Positions 1 to 11,789 are shown, counted from the first letter of the stretch. The stretch: 64,000 nucleotides of DNA from Hyperoodon ampullatus (GCA_949752795.1 OX457058.1:154824353-154888352), one strand, 5' to 3'. The notes: generated by a model not told the origin, from the letters alone. A program made the numbers and translations.

Positions 1-72
1 CAAACTAATCTGAATTCCTCAGCAGAATTATCTATATTCAATTACATTAAGGCAAATGAAAATTAAATATCT

Positions 73-205
73 GGGAATTCCCTGGCCGTCCAGTGGTTAG
101 GACTTTGCGTTTTCACTGCCAAGGGCACGGGTTCAATCCCTGGTCAGGGAAATAAGATCCTGCAAGCCATGTGGCGTGGCCAAAAAGAAGCAAACAAAAA
201 TTAAA
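73..205 (+). repeat. CHR-type tRNA-derived SINE, compact form
   Basis: It starts GGGAATTCCCTGG and has the B-box-like GGTTCAATCC and the AACTAAGATCC-like block, ending in GCCAAAAAG. Imperfect AAATTAAAT-type duplications flank it. Three forms of this SINE family recur in the window. The compact form (about 120-140 bp) has GGTCCAGTGGTTAGGACT and ends GCCAAAA. The short form (about 190-210 bp) starts GGGGCTTCCC and ends GTACCGC plus poly(A). The long form (about 300-350 bp) has ACAACTACTGAGCC repeats and an (AAAT)n tail. The forms are used below under these names. Confidence 0.9.
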
Positions 206-224
206 TTAAATGTCTAGTACACAG

Positions 225-420
225 AAAGCATTCTGGCACTAAACACTCGGTTCAAATCCTGGCCTACCTAGTAACTCTGTGACTTTAGATAAGCAATTTA
301 CCTCTCAGTTGCCTCATTTTATAAAAGGAGAATTATGTGTAATACTTCTTCTGAGAATTTAATGAAAAGCACTTAGAATAGTGCTCAGTACATAGTAAAC
401 ATAATACATGTCCACTATTA
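225..420 (+). repeat. MIR element
   Basis: It contains the core order TTCAAATCCTGGC, CTCTGTGACTTTAG, CTCAGTTGCCTCATTT and AGTGCTCAGTACATAGTAAA, which is the diverged consensus order of the ancient mammalian SINE MIR in plus orientation. Confidence 0.8.
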
Positions 421-458
421 TGTATTTCCCTCCTTGTAGTTTCCGCAAATCTTCTTGG

Positions 459-486
459 TAACTTGAAACTTTAAAGTTTCAAGTTA
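459..486. repeat. 28-bp perfect palindrome
   Basis: The half-site TAACTTGAAACTTT is followed directly by its exact reverse complement, with no spacer. It lies in otherwise plain AT-rich intron. No known element is recognised around it. Confidence 0.9.
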
Positions 487-830
487 AATGATGGGAATTC
501 ACTGAATGTCTATGTCATTTCCAAGTAAGATAAAATATTGAAACATGAATTGCTAAACAAATTTAAGTTTACCTACATTTGACCTCTTATTACAGAGACT
601 AAATATGTTTGGGTCTATTAGTAAATACGTGTATCTTGTGCCTTACTGCAAGTCTGTACTATGAAGCAGCATATGTTTCTAGAAATTATAAAAAGTATTT
701 TATATGTTTGCCAATCTACAGAATGCTAATGTAAAAGGCAGTTCATAATTGTTTAATTTTTAGTTTTTACTAGAAATTAAGGTTTCAAAGGGTTAAAAAT
801 TCTAATTAATATATGTTATTAAAACAACTA

Positions 831-1095
831 GGGACTTCCCTGGTGGCGCAGTGGTTAAATGGTTGAGAATATGCCTCCCAATGCAGGGGACACAGGTTCA
901 AGCCCTGGTCCGGGAAGATCCCACATGCTGCGGAGCAAGTAAGCCCGTGCGCCACAACTACTGAGCCTGCACTCTACAGCCCACGAACCACAACTACTGA
1001 GCGCGTGTGCCTAGAGCCCATGCTCCGCAACAAGAGAAGCCACTGCAATGAGAAGCCTGCGCACCGCAACGAAGAGTAAGCTGGTGCAAAATTAA
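831..1095 (+). repeat. CHR-type SINE, long form
   Basis: It starts GGGACTTCCCTGGTGGCGCA and contains the ACAACTACTGAGCC and AAGAGAAGCCACTGC blocks. It carries a small internal insertion after AGTGGTTAA and lacks the final AGAGAAAGCCC block, so it is decayed at the 3' end. Confidence 0.88.
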
Positions 1096-1323
1096 AATCT
1101 GGTTCCTCCTTATGTTAAAAGGACAAGCTTTTTTTCCCCATTCGTCTGCTCTTGATAGTAAGATTATAAAAGACAGATCTTATGTTTTGTCAAAATAATC
1201 ACTTACGTTCTATGTTGTCTTTATCAGATCTTTTGATTATTTAAGTAAACCTAGTCCTCTCAATATTAAAAGAGCTAAGTTTTGCACAGTACTAAACATA
1301 TAACGTTCAATAATTGCCTGTGA

Positions 1324-1518
1324 GGGCTTCCCTGGTGGCGCAGTGGTTGAGAGTCCGCCTGCCGATGCAGGGGACACGGGTTTGTGCCCCGGTCCGGGAA
1401 GATCCCACATGCCGCAGAGTGGCTGGGCCCGTGAGCCATGGCCGCTAAGCCTGCGCGTCCGGAGCCTGTGCTCCGCAGTGGGAGAGGCCACAACAGTGAG
1501 AGGCCCGCATACCGCAAA

Positions 1519-1558
<40 letters not shown>
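1324..1558 (+). repeat. CHR-type SINE, short form, with (AAT)n tail
   Basis: This is a full short form ending in ACCGCA, followed by about 13 AAT units (roughly 1519-1558) in place of a plain A tail. An exact target duplication GCCTGTGA lies at 1316-1323 and 1559-1566. The trinucleotide run is therefore an expanded retroposon tail and not an independent microsatellite. Confidence 0.93.
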
Positions 1559-1637
1559 GCCTGTGAAACCTTTGTCACTTTGATTAAATGGATAACTAAG
1601 CATTGTTCCACAGTGAGCTATATCCTATTTGACGAAG

Positions 1638-3882
1638 TTTTTTTTTTTTTTTTTTAATTTTTTGCTTTATAACAAATTTAATCAGTTATACATATACATA
1701 TGTTCCCATATCCCCTCCCTTTTGCGTCTCCCTCCCACCCTCCCTATCCCACCCCTCCAGGCGGTCACAAAGCACCGAGCTGATCTCCCTGTGCTATGCG
1801 GCTGCTTCCCACTAGCTATCTACCTTACGTTTGGTAGTGTATATATGTCCATGCCGCTCTTTCACTTTGTCACAGCTTACCCTTCCCCCTCCCCATATCC
1901 TCAAGTCCGTTCTCTAGTAGGTCTGTGTCTTTATTCCTGTCTTACCCCTATGTTCTTCATGACATTTTTTTTCTTAAATTCCATATATATGTCAGCATAC
2001 AGTATTTGTCTTTCTCTTTCTGACTTACTTCACTCTGTATAACAGACTCTAGGTCCATCCACCTCATTACAAATAGCTCAATTTCATTTCTTTTTATGGC
2101 TGAGTAATATTCCATTGTATATATGTGCCACATCTTCTTTACCCATTCATCCGATGATGGACACTTAGGTTGTTTCCATCTCCGGGCTATTGTAAATAGG
2201 GCTGCTATGAACATTTTGGTACATGTCTCTTTTTGAATTAAGGTTTTCTCAGGGTATATGCCCAGTAGTGGGATTGCTGGGTCATATGGTAGTTCTATTT
2301 GTAGTTTTTTAAGGAACCTCCATACCGTTCTCCATAGTGGCTGTACCAATTCACATTCCCACCAGCAGTGCAAGAGTGTTCCCTTTTTTCCACACCCTCT
2401 CCAGCATTTACTGTTTCTAGATTTTTTGATGATGGCCATTCTGACTGGTGTGAGATGATATCTCATTGTAGTTTTGATTTGCATTTCTCTAATGAGTAAA
2501 GATGTTGAGCATCCTTTCATGTGTTTGTTGGCAGTCTGTATATCTTCTGTGGAGAAATGTCTATTTAGGTCTTCTGCCCATTTTTGGATTGGGTTGTTTG
2601 TTTTTTTGTTATTGAGCTGCATGAGCTGCTTATAAATTTTGGAGATTAATCCTTTGTCAGTTGCTTCATTTGCAAATATTTTCTCCCATTCTGAGGGTTG
2701 TCTTTTGGTCTTGTTTATGGTTTCCTTTGCTGTGCAAAAGCTTTGAAGTTTCATTAGGTCCCATGTGTTTATTTTTGTCTTTATTTCCATTTCTCTAGGA
2801 GGTGGGTCAAAAAGGATCTTGCTGTGATTTATGTCATAGAGTGTTCTGCCTATATTTTCCTCTAAGAGTTTGATAGTGTCTGGCCTTACATTTAGGTCTT
2901 TGATCCATTTTGAGCTTATTTTTGTGTCTGGTGTAAGGGAGTGATCTAATCTCATACTTTTACATGTCCTTATCCAGTTTTCCCAGCACCACTTATTGAA
3001 GAGACTGTCCTTTCTCCACTGTACATTCCTGCCTCCTTTATCAAAGATAAGGTGACCATATGTCCGTGGGTTTATCTCTGGGCTTTCTATCCTGTTCCAT
3101 TGATCTATCTTTCTGTTTTTGTGCCAGTACCATACTGTCTTGATTACTGTAGCTTTGTAGTATAGTCTGAAGTCAGGGAGCCTGATTCCTCCAGCTCCGT
3201 TTTTCATTCTCAAGATCGCTTTGGCTATTCGGGGTCTTTTGTGTTTCCATACAAATTGTGAAATTTTTTGCTCTAGTTCTGTGAAAAATGCCAGTGGTAG
3301 TTTGATAGGGATTGCATTGAATCTGTAGATTGCTTTGGGTAGTAGAGTCATTTTCACAATGTTGATTCTTCCAATCCAAGAACATGGTACATCTCTCCAT
3401 CTATTTGTATCATCTTTAATTTCTTTCATCAGTGTCTTATAATTTTCTGCATACAGGTCTTTTGTCTCCTTAGGTAGGTTTATTCCTAGATATTTTATTC
3501 TTTTTGTTGCAATGGTAAATGGGAGTGTTTCCTTGATTTCACTTTCAGATTTTTCATCGTTAGTATATAGGAATGCCACAGATTTCTGTGCATTAATTTT
3601 GTATCCTGCTACTTTACCAAATTAATTGATTAGCTCTAGTAGTTTTCTGGTAGCATCTTTAGGATTCTCTATGTATAGTACCATGTCATCTGCAAACAGT
3701 GACAGCTTTACTTCTTCTTTTCCGATTTGGATTCCTTTTATTTCCTTTTCTTCTCTGATTGCTGTGGCTAAAACTTCCAAAACTATGTTGAATAAGAGTG
3801 GTGAGAGTGGGCAACCTTGTCTTGTTCCTGATCTTAGTGGAAATGGTTTCAGTTTTTCACCATTGAGGATGATGCTTTTTTA
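1638..3882 (-). mobile_element. 5'-truncated L1 retrotransposon
   Basis: A poly(T) run at 1639-1655 is the poly(A) tail of a minus-strand L1. It is followed by the L1 3' UTR and the C-terminal half of ORF2, and the element is cut off near 3882. The open ORF2 part (about 540 codons, 1957-3579) contains the typical [13 protein letters not shown] end. Further upstream the reading frame includes the reverse transcriptase box LFADDMV (around 3675-3697) and the [12 protein letters not shown] block. One in-frame TAA near 3622 separates the two parts. No clear target duplication was found. It lies in antisense-to-L1 orientation only in the sense that host gene and L1 share the minus strand. The long intact frame suggests a fairly young copy. 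Confidence 0.93.
1957..3882 (-). pseudogene. L1 ORF2 C-terminal remnant (reverse transcriptase end and Cys-rich tail)
   Basis: It encodes roughly the last half of L1 ORF2p. Reading from 3882 down, it holds the end of the fingers/palm region with the FADD catalytic pair, a stop near 3622, then about 540 open codons. These include [14 protein letters not shown] and [10 protein letters not shown] motifs, the cysteine-rich region with [18 protein letters not shown], and the conserved [13 protein letters not shown]. The endonuclease and N-terminal part of the RT are absent through 5' truncation. It cannot be an active element. Confidence 0.92.
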
Positions 3883-4970
3883 AACTTTTGATATTTTTGA
3901 CAAATTTCAAAAATAAAATTTTAAATAAAGTCTTTTTTTGACTTAGAACTAACTTTGAAATATTATTTCAAGGCCCCTGAAATATCTCAAAGATTGGTTC
4001 TCTCCTTATAAAAAGGGATATGTTAAGCTAACTAGGCTTATTTCATATATTAAATTTCATGGGAAGCATTTCCAAATAAGTAATACTAAAACTTCTTTAT
4101 TGTATGTCTGTATAGATATATGTTGTAAGTATTTCAGAAACTACGTGAAATTCCTAGAAATCTGGTATGTCCTGGAATAATGTTATCAGTCATAATTCTA
4201 GTTATCTTAAAATGTTGTATGTCACAGAAATAACCTAATTTCCTTGTCAACTGCACTGTAATCAGATCTCTAACCATGCCATGGTAAGAATTTATAGAAT
4301 TCTAACTTAGAAATTGATGACTTCATAAAACTGTTAACAAAAGATCAAAACCACGAATTAATTCCATGGGACTAAATGAACTGATGAAGATGATTATAAT
4401 TTTTATGACTTTTTGTTTTAAATATTGTGAGTTCTTTTATGCTTTGTCAGAGTCCCCATTTATGTTGGATCACAAGCTGACAGACCTCTCACAATGTGAC
4501 TTCCTTATCTTTTGTTATTCGTAGGCACCATTAAACACTGTGTGGCAGGGGAAGTATCCTAGCAGAACTCATCTGCTTTTTGTTCTTGCCAAAATTATGG
4601 AGTAAATTCTAACAACCCTAGAATGAAACTGTCCTCCAAAACTGCTAAATAGGCAATTAATATCCTCATTTTCTTCCCTCCCATAAATGACTACTAGTCA
4701 AAGCTCTTCTAATCCTGTGGTGTTATTTATGTGCCACTGCTAAAAGTAACACGAATAACATTATTTGTATATATGTATATTATTTGTATATATGTGTATA
4801 TATGTGCATGCAAAAGAAATCTGCAGACTATATGCCAAATAACTGACACTGGTTATTCCTGTTTATTTTCTGTGACATATATTTGGGTTTTTGAAAATGA
4901 GCATGTATTACTTCTATAAACAAAACAAGAATGAATGAATAGGTAAATACATTTAAACGTAGTATTAAAG

Positions 4971-5072
4971 CGTTAGGACTCAGCACTTTCACTGTCGTGG
5001 GCCCGGGTTCAATCCCTGGTTGGGGAACTAAGATCCTGCAAGCTGCATGGTGCAGTCAAATAAAAAAAAAGG
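4971..5072 (+). repeat. CHR-type SINE, compact form, 5' truncated
   Basis: It begins inside the SINE at GCGTTAGGACT and runs through GGTTCAATCCCTGG to GTCAAATAAAAAAAAA. The target duplication AGTATTAAA lies at 4961-4969 and 5073-5081. Confidence 0.88.
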
Positions 5073-5656
5073 AGTATTAAAATTCTGTATTTGTATCCTT
5101 AACAGGCTGATCCCCGAACTGCATATATTCATACAGCAAGAGGACTCAAACAAAGTAAAACTATATATAAAAAGAATTCCAAAATCAGAACTTAAATCAG
5201 AACATAAAAACACATCTTCATATTTGTACAGATAAACATAAACTCTATATCCATCAGTTTTACTTGTTGGTCTCTTACTTTCATTAATTAGAATCATACA
5301 ACAAAGTTCCCAAATTAATTCTCCTCTTTTGTTCTTCTTGGCTGTTACTGATGATCTACTTTCTAGCAAATTGCCAAGGGTATAAACATCATGTATGGAA
5401 CCAACTAAAAATCAATTAATGAATAGAAACTAAAATATAAAGTTAACTGAACTTAATATTGTAAAACTGTCAACATTCCAAGGGAATCAGAGTTTAGAAC
5501 TCAAAGTTGGGTCTTCACTGCGAAGCCCAATATGGAGGGAAAAAAGTTGATAGGCTTAGACAGAGTTTATTCACTCATTTACTTCTCCTGAAGCTGAAAA
5601 ACATTAGAGGCAAATTTCAGTACCCAAAAAAAAGTGGGCTAATCAACTGCGGATAC

Positions 5657-6375
5657 GGTGATGGCTTTTTAAAAAAAATATTTATTTTTATTTATTTATT
5701 TATTTATTTGGTTGCACCAGGTCTTAGTTGCAGCAGGCAGGCTCCTTAGTTGCAGCCAGCGGGCTCCTTAGTTGCGGCTCAAGGGCTCCTTAGTTACGGC
5801 TTGCCAGCTCCTTAATTGTGGCATGTGAACTCTTAGCTGCGGCATGCATGTGGGATCTAGTACCCTGACCAGGGATTGAACCCAGGCCCCCTGCATTGGG
5901 AGTGCAGTGTCTTAACCACTGCACCACCAGGGAAGTCCCCGTGATGGCTGATTTTATGTAACACCCTGACTAGGCTTCATGGGCCCCAGATATTTAGTCA
6001 AACATTACTCTGTATGTGTCTGTGGGGGTGTTTCGAATGAGAGTAACATTTAAATTGGCTGACTGCCCTATGTGGGTGAGCCACATCCAATCAGCTGAAA
6101 GCCAAAATAGTACAAAAAGGCCCCCCCCAGGTAAGAAGGAATTCCTCCTGCCTGACTGTTAAGGTGGGACATTTTTTCTTTCTCCTCCTGCCTTCATACT
6201 TGAACTGAAGCGTCAGCTCCTCCTGGATCTTGAGACTGATGGTATCTGGACTAGATCATTTGGGTCTCCAGTTTGCCTGCTGTAGATCTTGAATCTTGTC
6301 AGTCTCTATAACTGCATGAGCTGATTCCTTATAACATCTTTCTCTCCCTCTTTCCCTCTACCTCCCTGTAAAAAT
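5657..6375 (+). repeat. ancient interspersed repeat (LTR-like), split by a SINE
   Basis: The segments GTGATGGCTGATTTTATG, GATATTTAGTCAAACATTA, CCACATCCAATCAGCTGAAAG and TGCATGAGCTGATTCCTTATA resemble a common, old mammalian repeat, possibly of MLT/MER type. I cannot name the subfamily. The SINE at 5667-5940 interrupts it near its start. Confidence 0.45.
5667..5940 (-). repeat. CHR-type SINE, related to the long form
   Basis: In minus orientation it ends with CACCACCAGGGAAGTCCCC and has a (TTTA)n stretch at its 3' end (5683-5709). Its middle is an older variant with CTCCTTAGTTG repeats in place of the ACAACTACTGAGCC blocks. The target duplication GTGATGGCT lies at 5658-5666 and 5941-5949. Confidence 0.88.
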
Positions 6376-7049
6376 ACTCCACAAGGGAAGTCCAGCAAAT
6401 GCTTTATGATGATGATTTTAGCACTGATGCCTTAGAAAGTGTAGAACCCTCTCCAAGAGACAGCAATCTATTCATTTGACCAAGTTATTCCAGGTCCAAT
6501 GGGACTTAGATGATACTTAACAGAAAATTTTCTTGAATAATGGCCATACTTTTACTTAGAAGTTAAGAACAATTTCTAACGGCTGTTAGAGCCACTTACC
6601 TTCTACTCTCTTTTCTACTTCTCTCTGCAGATGGCCACAATCCCCGGTACTATCATTTGAAGTATAAGCATAGAATTGGAAAGAATACTAACCCACATAA
6701 TTACTGTACTTCACTTAAATGGTTTTGGTTATAAAGAAGAGATAAGAACCACTCCCCACATCAAATATAAAAATGACCAAGTACTTCTTTTATCCTTTAT
6801 CAACTGCAAAAACAAACAGCTCTCTAGGACCCTGGAACACAGCACCCTGTCACTGACGGGGTGTTGTTCAGGAAAAACTGAATGGGAGACATTACTCAAA
6901 ATCACATATAGCAGCAAATATCTTAGAATAAAAAGTCTTGTAGCCATGCTCTCTATACATCCCCACAAGAGCAGGCAGGCTTCCTAAATAATTAAAAACT
7001 GAACAAGTAGGAGGCATAGCGGAAGTCCCTCCAGCCACAGTGTTGTGTT

Positions 7050-8220
7050 GTGGGGAAGAGACAGATTTGTAAATCCTAGAGCAAGGTTCTGCCTACCCGA
7101 GGCCACTGCTGGGTGGAGACCCTGGGGGAAGCCACTGTCACCATGTCTGACCAGGAGGCAAAACCTTCAACTGAGGACTTGGGGGATAAGAAGGAAGGAG
7201 AGAACACTAAACTCAAAGTCATCAGACAGGATAACAGTGAGATTCACTTCAAGGTGAAAATGATGACGCATCACAAGAAACTCAAAGAACCATACTGTCA
7301 AAGACAGGGAGTTCCCATGAATTCACTCAGGTTTCTCTTTAAAGGTCAGAGGATTGCTGATAATCACACTCCAAAAGAACTGGGAATAGAGGAAGAAGAT
7401 GTGATTGAAGTTTATCAGAAACAAATGGGGGCATTCAATGGTTTAGATATTTTTCTTTTTTATTCTTCTCCCTTAATCCTTTTTTATTTTTAAAAATAGT
7501 TCTTTTGTAATGTAGCGTTCAAAACAGAATTGAAAACTGGCACCCCATCTCTTTAAAACATCTGGTAATTTGAATTCTAGTGCCCATTATTCATTATTGT
7601 TTGTTTTCACTGTGCTGATTTCTGGTGCTCAAACCTCAGCCCCCTTCATATTGCCCTCTCTTTTTAAAAAATTACATGTGTGGGGCTTCTCTGGTGGCGC
7701 AGTGGTTAAGAGTCCGCCTGCCAATGCAGGGGACACGGGTTCGTGCCCCGGTCCGGGAGGATCCCACGTGCCGCGGAGCGGCTGGGCCCGTGAGCCATGG
7801 CTGCTGAGCCTGCGCGTCCGGAGCCTGTGCTCCGCAATGGAAGAGGCCACAACAGTGAGAGGCCCACGTACCGCAAAAAAAAAAAAAAAAAAAAAAAAAT
7901 TACATGTGTGCACAGAGAGGCCGCCTTTTCCAGGACTGTGCATTTGCACACTTGTGATAAACAACAGCGACTAATGCGAGTGTTCATAATGACTTTCCAA
8001 TTGGTCCCGAAGTTCTAGCATGTGATTGCTTCACTCCTGGACTGTGACTTTCAGTGGGAGATGGAAGTTTTTCAGAGAACTGAACTGTGGGAAAATGCCC
8101 TTTCCTTAACTTAAAGCTAGTTTTAAAATCTGAGGGTCTGGACCAAAAGAACAGGAATATCAGGTTGGAGTCAAGATGACAGAGGTGGTGAGAATGATGA
8201 CTAACTTCTGCAAGTAGTAG
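7050..8220 (+). pseudogene. SUMO1: SUMO1 processed retrocopy
   Basis: This is an intronless copy of SUMO1 mRNA: a short 5' UTR, the coding region from ATG at 7143, and a long piece of 3' UTR that can be followed to about 8210. The frame is open over the whole ubiquitin-like fold, with features such as [25 protein letters not shown] and [12 protein letters not shown]. It carries several replacements, including a glutamate-to-lysine change in the LRFLFEGQR segment. At the C terminus a 2-base deletion shifts the frame exactly at the diglycine, so the conjugation end (QTGG) is lost and reading runs on to 7493. A short-form SINE interrupts the 3' UTR at 7683-7893. The copy lies antisense to SPTLC2. 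No poly(A) tail or target duplication is visible at the 3' end. Confidence 0.93.
7683..7893 (+). repeat. CHR-type SINE, short form, in SUMO1 retrocopy
   Basis: Full short form with a tail of about 25 A. The 17-bp target duplication AAAAAATTACATGTGTG lies at 7666-7682 and 7894-7910 and consists of SUMO1 3' UTR sequence, so the SINE is younger than the retrocopy. Confidence 0.96.
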
Positions 8221-8989
8221 CAAATATTTGGTACTTGTTAAAATTTTGATAATTTTTCCTTATTTTATGAATCTTACAAATGTATAGATACTGAAGTTGA
8301 TTTTCATGCCAACAGAAATATATTGATAATTAACAAGGTTAAACCATGAAGGAACTTCTACTTCATGATATATATATTTTTCACATTTAGATGATACCGT
8401 AGTTTGTGAGCTGGGCAGAAGAGGGATTAATCCTTAACTAGGTCCTAAAGTTTTCTTCGTTAAAGAATCAGTCTCTTCTTCATTCGTCTTTCTAAATCAT
8501 CAATGGTCACTCTCTTTGAACAGCTCTAAAGTGAGGGGGCAAAGCAGCAGACAACGCTCTCAACTCTCATCACAGCACTTTCTAGATCAATAAATTATGT
8601 ACTTGTCACAAGTATCCAGTCAGGATGCATCATGAAGAGCAGCAACTCATGGCCTCCTGAAAAGGAGCAAGAGAGACAAAAGAATGCCAGCAAACACACA
8701 AATCAACTGACCTTTATGGTCATCCTTAGTTCTTTAACTTCTACATGAACGCCTGCAGAGATGTAGATGAAAATTAACATCATTATATCTAAAAATATCT
8801 TAAAATACCGAAAGGGACTAGAGAAGGAAGTAGTGGTGGAAGAGAAAATAGAGCATAGGATGTAAAGAAAAACATCAGTGAAGCTATTTTTAAAAGCACA
8901 CTAAGCTTGAACTTGAATTTGTCTATTCATGTTTTTCACATGACCTCAGACAAAGAAGAATAAAGTATCCTATTTAAAAATGTTACCTT

Positions 8990-9575
8990 GGGACTTCCCT
9001 GGCGGCGCAGTGGTTAAGAATCCACCTGCCGGGGCTTCCCTGGTGGCGCAGTGGTTGAGAGTCCGCCTGCCGATGCAGGGGACACGGGTTCGTGCCCCGG
9101 TCCAGGAAGATCCCACATGCCGCAGAGCGGCTGGGCCCGTGAGCCATGGCCGCTGAGCCTGTGCGTCCGGAGCCTGTGCTCCGCAATGGGAGAGGTCACA
9201 ACAGTGAGAGGCCTGCGTACCGCAAAAAAAAAAAAGAATCCACCTGCCAATGCAAGGGATACGGGTTTGAGCCCTGGTCCGGGAAGATCCCACATGCCGC
9301 AGAGCAACTAAGCCCGTGCGTCACAACTACTGAACCTGCGCTCTAGAGCCTGCAAGCCACAACTACTGAGCCCACGTGCCACAACTACTGAAGCCCGCAC
9401 ACCTGGAGCCCATGCTCCGCAACAAGAGAAGCCACCACAATGAGAAGCCCGCCCACTGCAACAAAGAGTAGCCCCCGCTAGCCACAACTAGAAAAAGCCC
9501 GTGAGCAGTAACGAAGACCCAATGCAGCCAAAAATAAAAATAAATAAATTTATTAAATAAATAAAATAAAAATTA
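8990..9575 (+). repeat. CHR-type SINE, long form, interrupted by a short-form SINE
   Basis: The long form starts at 8990 (GGGACTTCCCTGGCGG) and resumes after the insert at 9234. It runs through the ACAACTACTGA blocks to an (AAAT)n tail. The outer target duplication AAAATGTTACCT flanks it near 8977-8988 and 9575-9586. Confidence 0.95.
9031..9233 (+). repeat. CHR-type SINE, short form, nested
   Basis: It is inserted into the long form. The 15-bp duplication AAGAATCCACCTGCC (9016-9030 and 9234-9248) is itself long-form SINE sequence. This gives a clear relative age: short form after long form. Confidence 0.96.
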
Positions 9576-11249
9576 AAATGTTACCTAAAACAAAAGTAAA
9601 ATAAATATTAGCTAAAAGGCAGGGCAGACTGACTTTAGTAACACTTAAGTCCCAATTAAATGGCACTAGAAAATCCCGTTAGGCTCTTAAGAGTTCCAGG
9701 GAACAGGAAAATAAATGTACCTTTCCGCTCCAGTGAACAGTCTTGTAAAAGGGATATTTATAAGGGACTTTCAGGAAGCAAGAGTTCAGTAGCTTTGGAA
9801 CATGGAAGCAAAATGAGTGAGAACTAGGTTTACCATCTTCTAGACGCAGCCCCTGTTTTGCTAGACTGTCAACAAATACCAAAGTGCTCAGCTTGGGCAA
9901 TTGTTAAGTTAATGAACATCAAAGGAGACAGCCCGCCCCTCCCTACCCTAGGGATACTGTTCTAAAGCAGCCCTTTGGTTCTTTATGTCCCTACAAGAAT
10001 GCATACAAGTATTTGAATCTACTCTCCCGTATTACTACCGCTATTTCCCTCCTCAGCAACTAGAGCAGCGCGTTAACACCAAGCACTGCACAGTGAATGC
10101 CTGTCACAAGCACTTGTTTATCACCCTCTCCCTAGTAGTAGTTTAATCCTTTAATTAGTTTTAGTGCCCAAAACTAGGATTTCCTGAGGACTGCCACAAG
10201 ATGTGCAACAAGCAGCAGGGGCCAAGGCTTTAAGTTGTTGATTCAGTATAATCAAGAATTTTTTAAAATGGTTGCTAACGCAGAGCCAGAAACAGGGCCC
10301 TAAATAAAAGGAAGAAAAGAGGCCAAGTGCCTCTGAAAAATTAAGGAACTGAGTTTTAAAGGGTGCCAGCTCACAATTAGGGCAGAAAGGCTTAATTTGT
10401 CCAAAGACTGTCCTACTGTCCTCCTTTGGTACTGGAACATATCACAAGCTACTTTTAGACAGAAATGAAGGGATGAGGAAATATGTGTACTGTGGTCAAG
10501 CACCCATGGACAGATGAAGAGGGTTAGCAAATACAGCAATCACTGGTGAAGGCAAGGCTTGGAATTAAACTAGTTTCAGAGGTAGAAGGCAAGGCAGAAA
10601 GTAAGAATTTCACAAAACTGATTAGTATTGAACATTTAAAAAAAAGAGTATATAGTGAGCAAGGCCTTTTGTAGGTTACGTACAAAATTTGAGAATCTGA
10701 ATTAATAGGCTATAAAAAATACAAGTAGAATTAAAAAAAAAAGTAAAACAAAATAATTCCAACCATCCTTAAGAGGCCGGAACATAGGGCTCTGAATCCT
10801 TAGTTGTCTCTTTTCCCTCCCCTAATTTGTTCTAACTTCACCTATGCCACTGATTCATTCAGCAAGGATCATCAGCTCTTTAGAAGGAAGCATCAATGCA
10901 TTTAGATTTCCAAAAACAATGAAAATTGGCAACTTAACATCACCACCAAACTCCTGTTCCACAAGCCAATATTTCCCTTATTTTTCTTTTAAAAGAAACA
11001 GATCAAATATCTTGTCTTCCAATTTCCTTTCTTTTCCCCAATTACCTACCACCAATCAGTAGAGTTGCTTTTGGTTCTCATTGATGTAAACGAGCTCAAG
11101 AAAAAAAAAGAGAGAGAATCCTCCAATCTCTTAAAAGTTAGTTTGCATTATTAATTGAAATTTTCTTTAAAATGCATAGTCTAAGGCCTTGTCCAGCAAG
11201 ACTCATGGTCTGGTGAAACACACTCGAATCCTCATTTTTAACAAGCTCT

Positions 11250-11424
11250 GTAACTGTGGTGGCTCAACCCTGGCTGCACATTAGAATCATCTGGGGTGCT
11301 TTTAAATAACATCCTGCAGGAGCCTCACCCCCACATAGTCATGGGTCTGCAAAGGGGCGTGACACTGGCATTATTACTAATTTTTAAGCTTTCCTGTGTG
11401 TGACCAAGGTTAGGAACCACCATA
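11250..11424. mobile_element. MER5-type hAT-Charlie MITE
   Basis: It starts with GTGGTGGCTCAACCCTGGCTG, CACATTAGAATCATCTGGGG and ends with the inverted-repeat partner GGTTAGGAACCACCA. This is the MER5A/B pattern of old non-autonomous DNA transposons shared by placental mammals. Confidence 0.8.
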
Positions 11425-11789
11425 CTAAAAGTAACTTTGACGCAGGTGATCCATGGACAAAGTTTGAGAACGGGGGCTTAAAAGAGTACACCTTAATGAG
11501 ATCCTTCTGAAACTCATTCCACTGTCAACGCAGATAGCAGGCAGATACAAGTATTTAGATAATTTATTTTTTCTAAACCACAGGTGACAATTAAAAAAAA
11601 ATCAATTGCTCTTCAAAAGCTCTCAAATCTTAAGGAAAGCCTTAAGGAGGGTATCTGTTCTTAACTGAGAAGAGTCCATCTATCTTGTCACTTATTTATA
11701 CATATTAAGTATTCCTGTGGCAATAAACTGCAATAAAGTTGATGAAAATCTAGGATCAAGATAGAGCCCTCAAAAATAATTCTGGGGGA

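Noticed and set aside
1237..1611. Open frames of 60-110 codons with sequences such as SPPADAGDTGSCPGPG or GPLTVVASPVAEHRL, found here and at about fifteen other places
   Set aside because: They are the sense and antisense frames of the GC-rich short-form SINE. They recur only where the SINE occurs and have no gene structure.
5657..6375. Naming the repeat as a specific MLT or MER subfamily
   Set aside because: The pattern is familiar but I could not fix the family without a library search.
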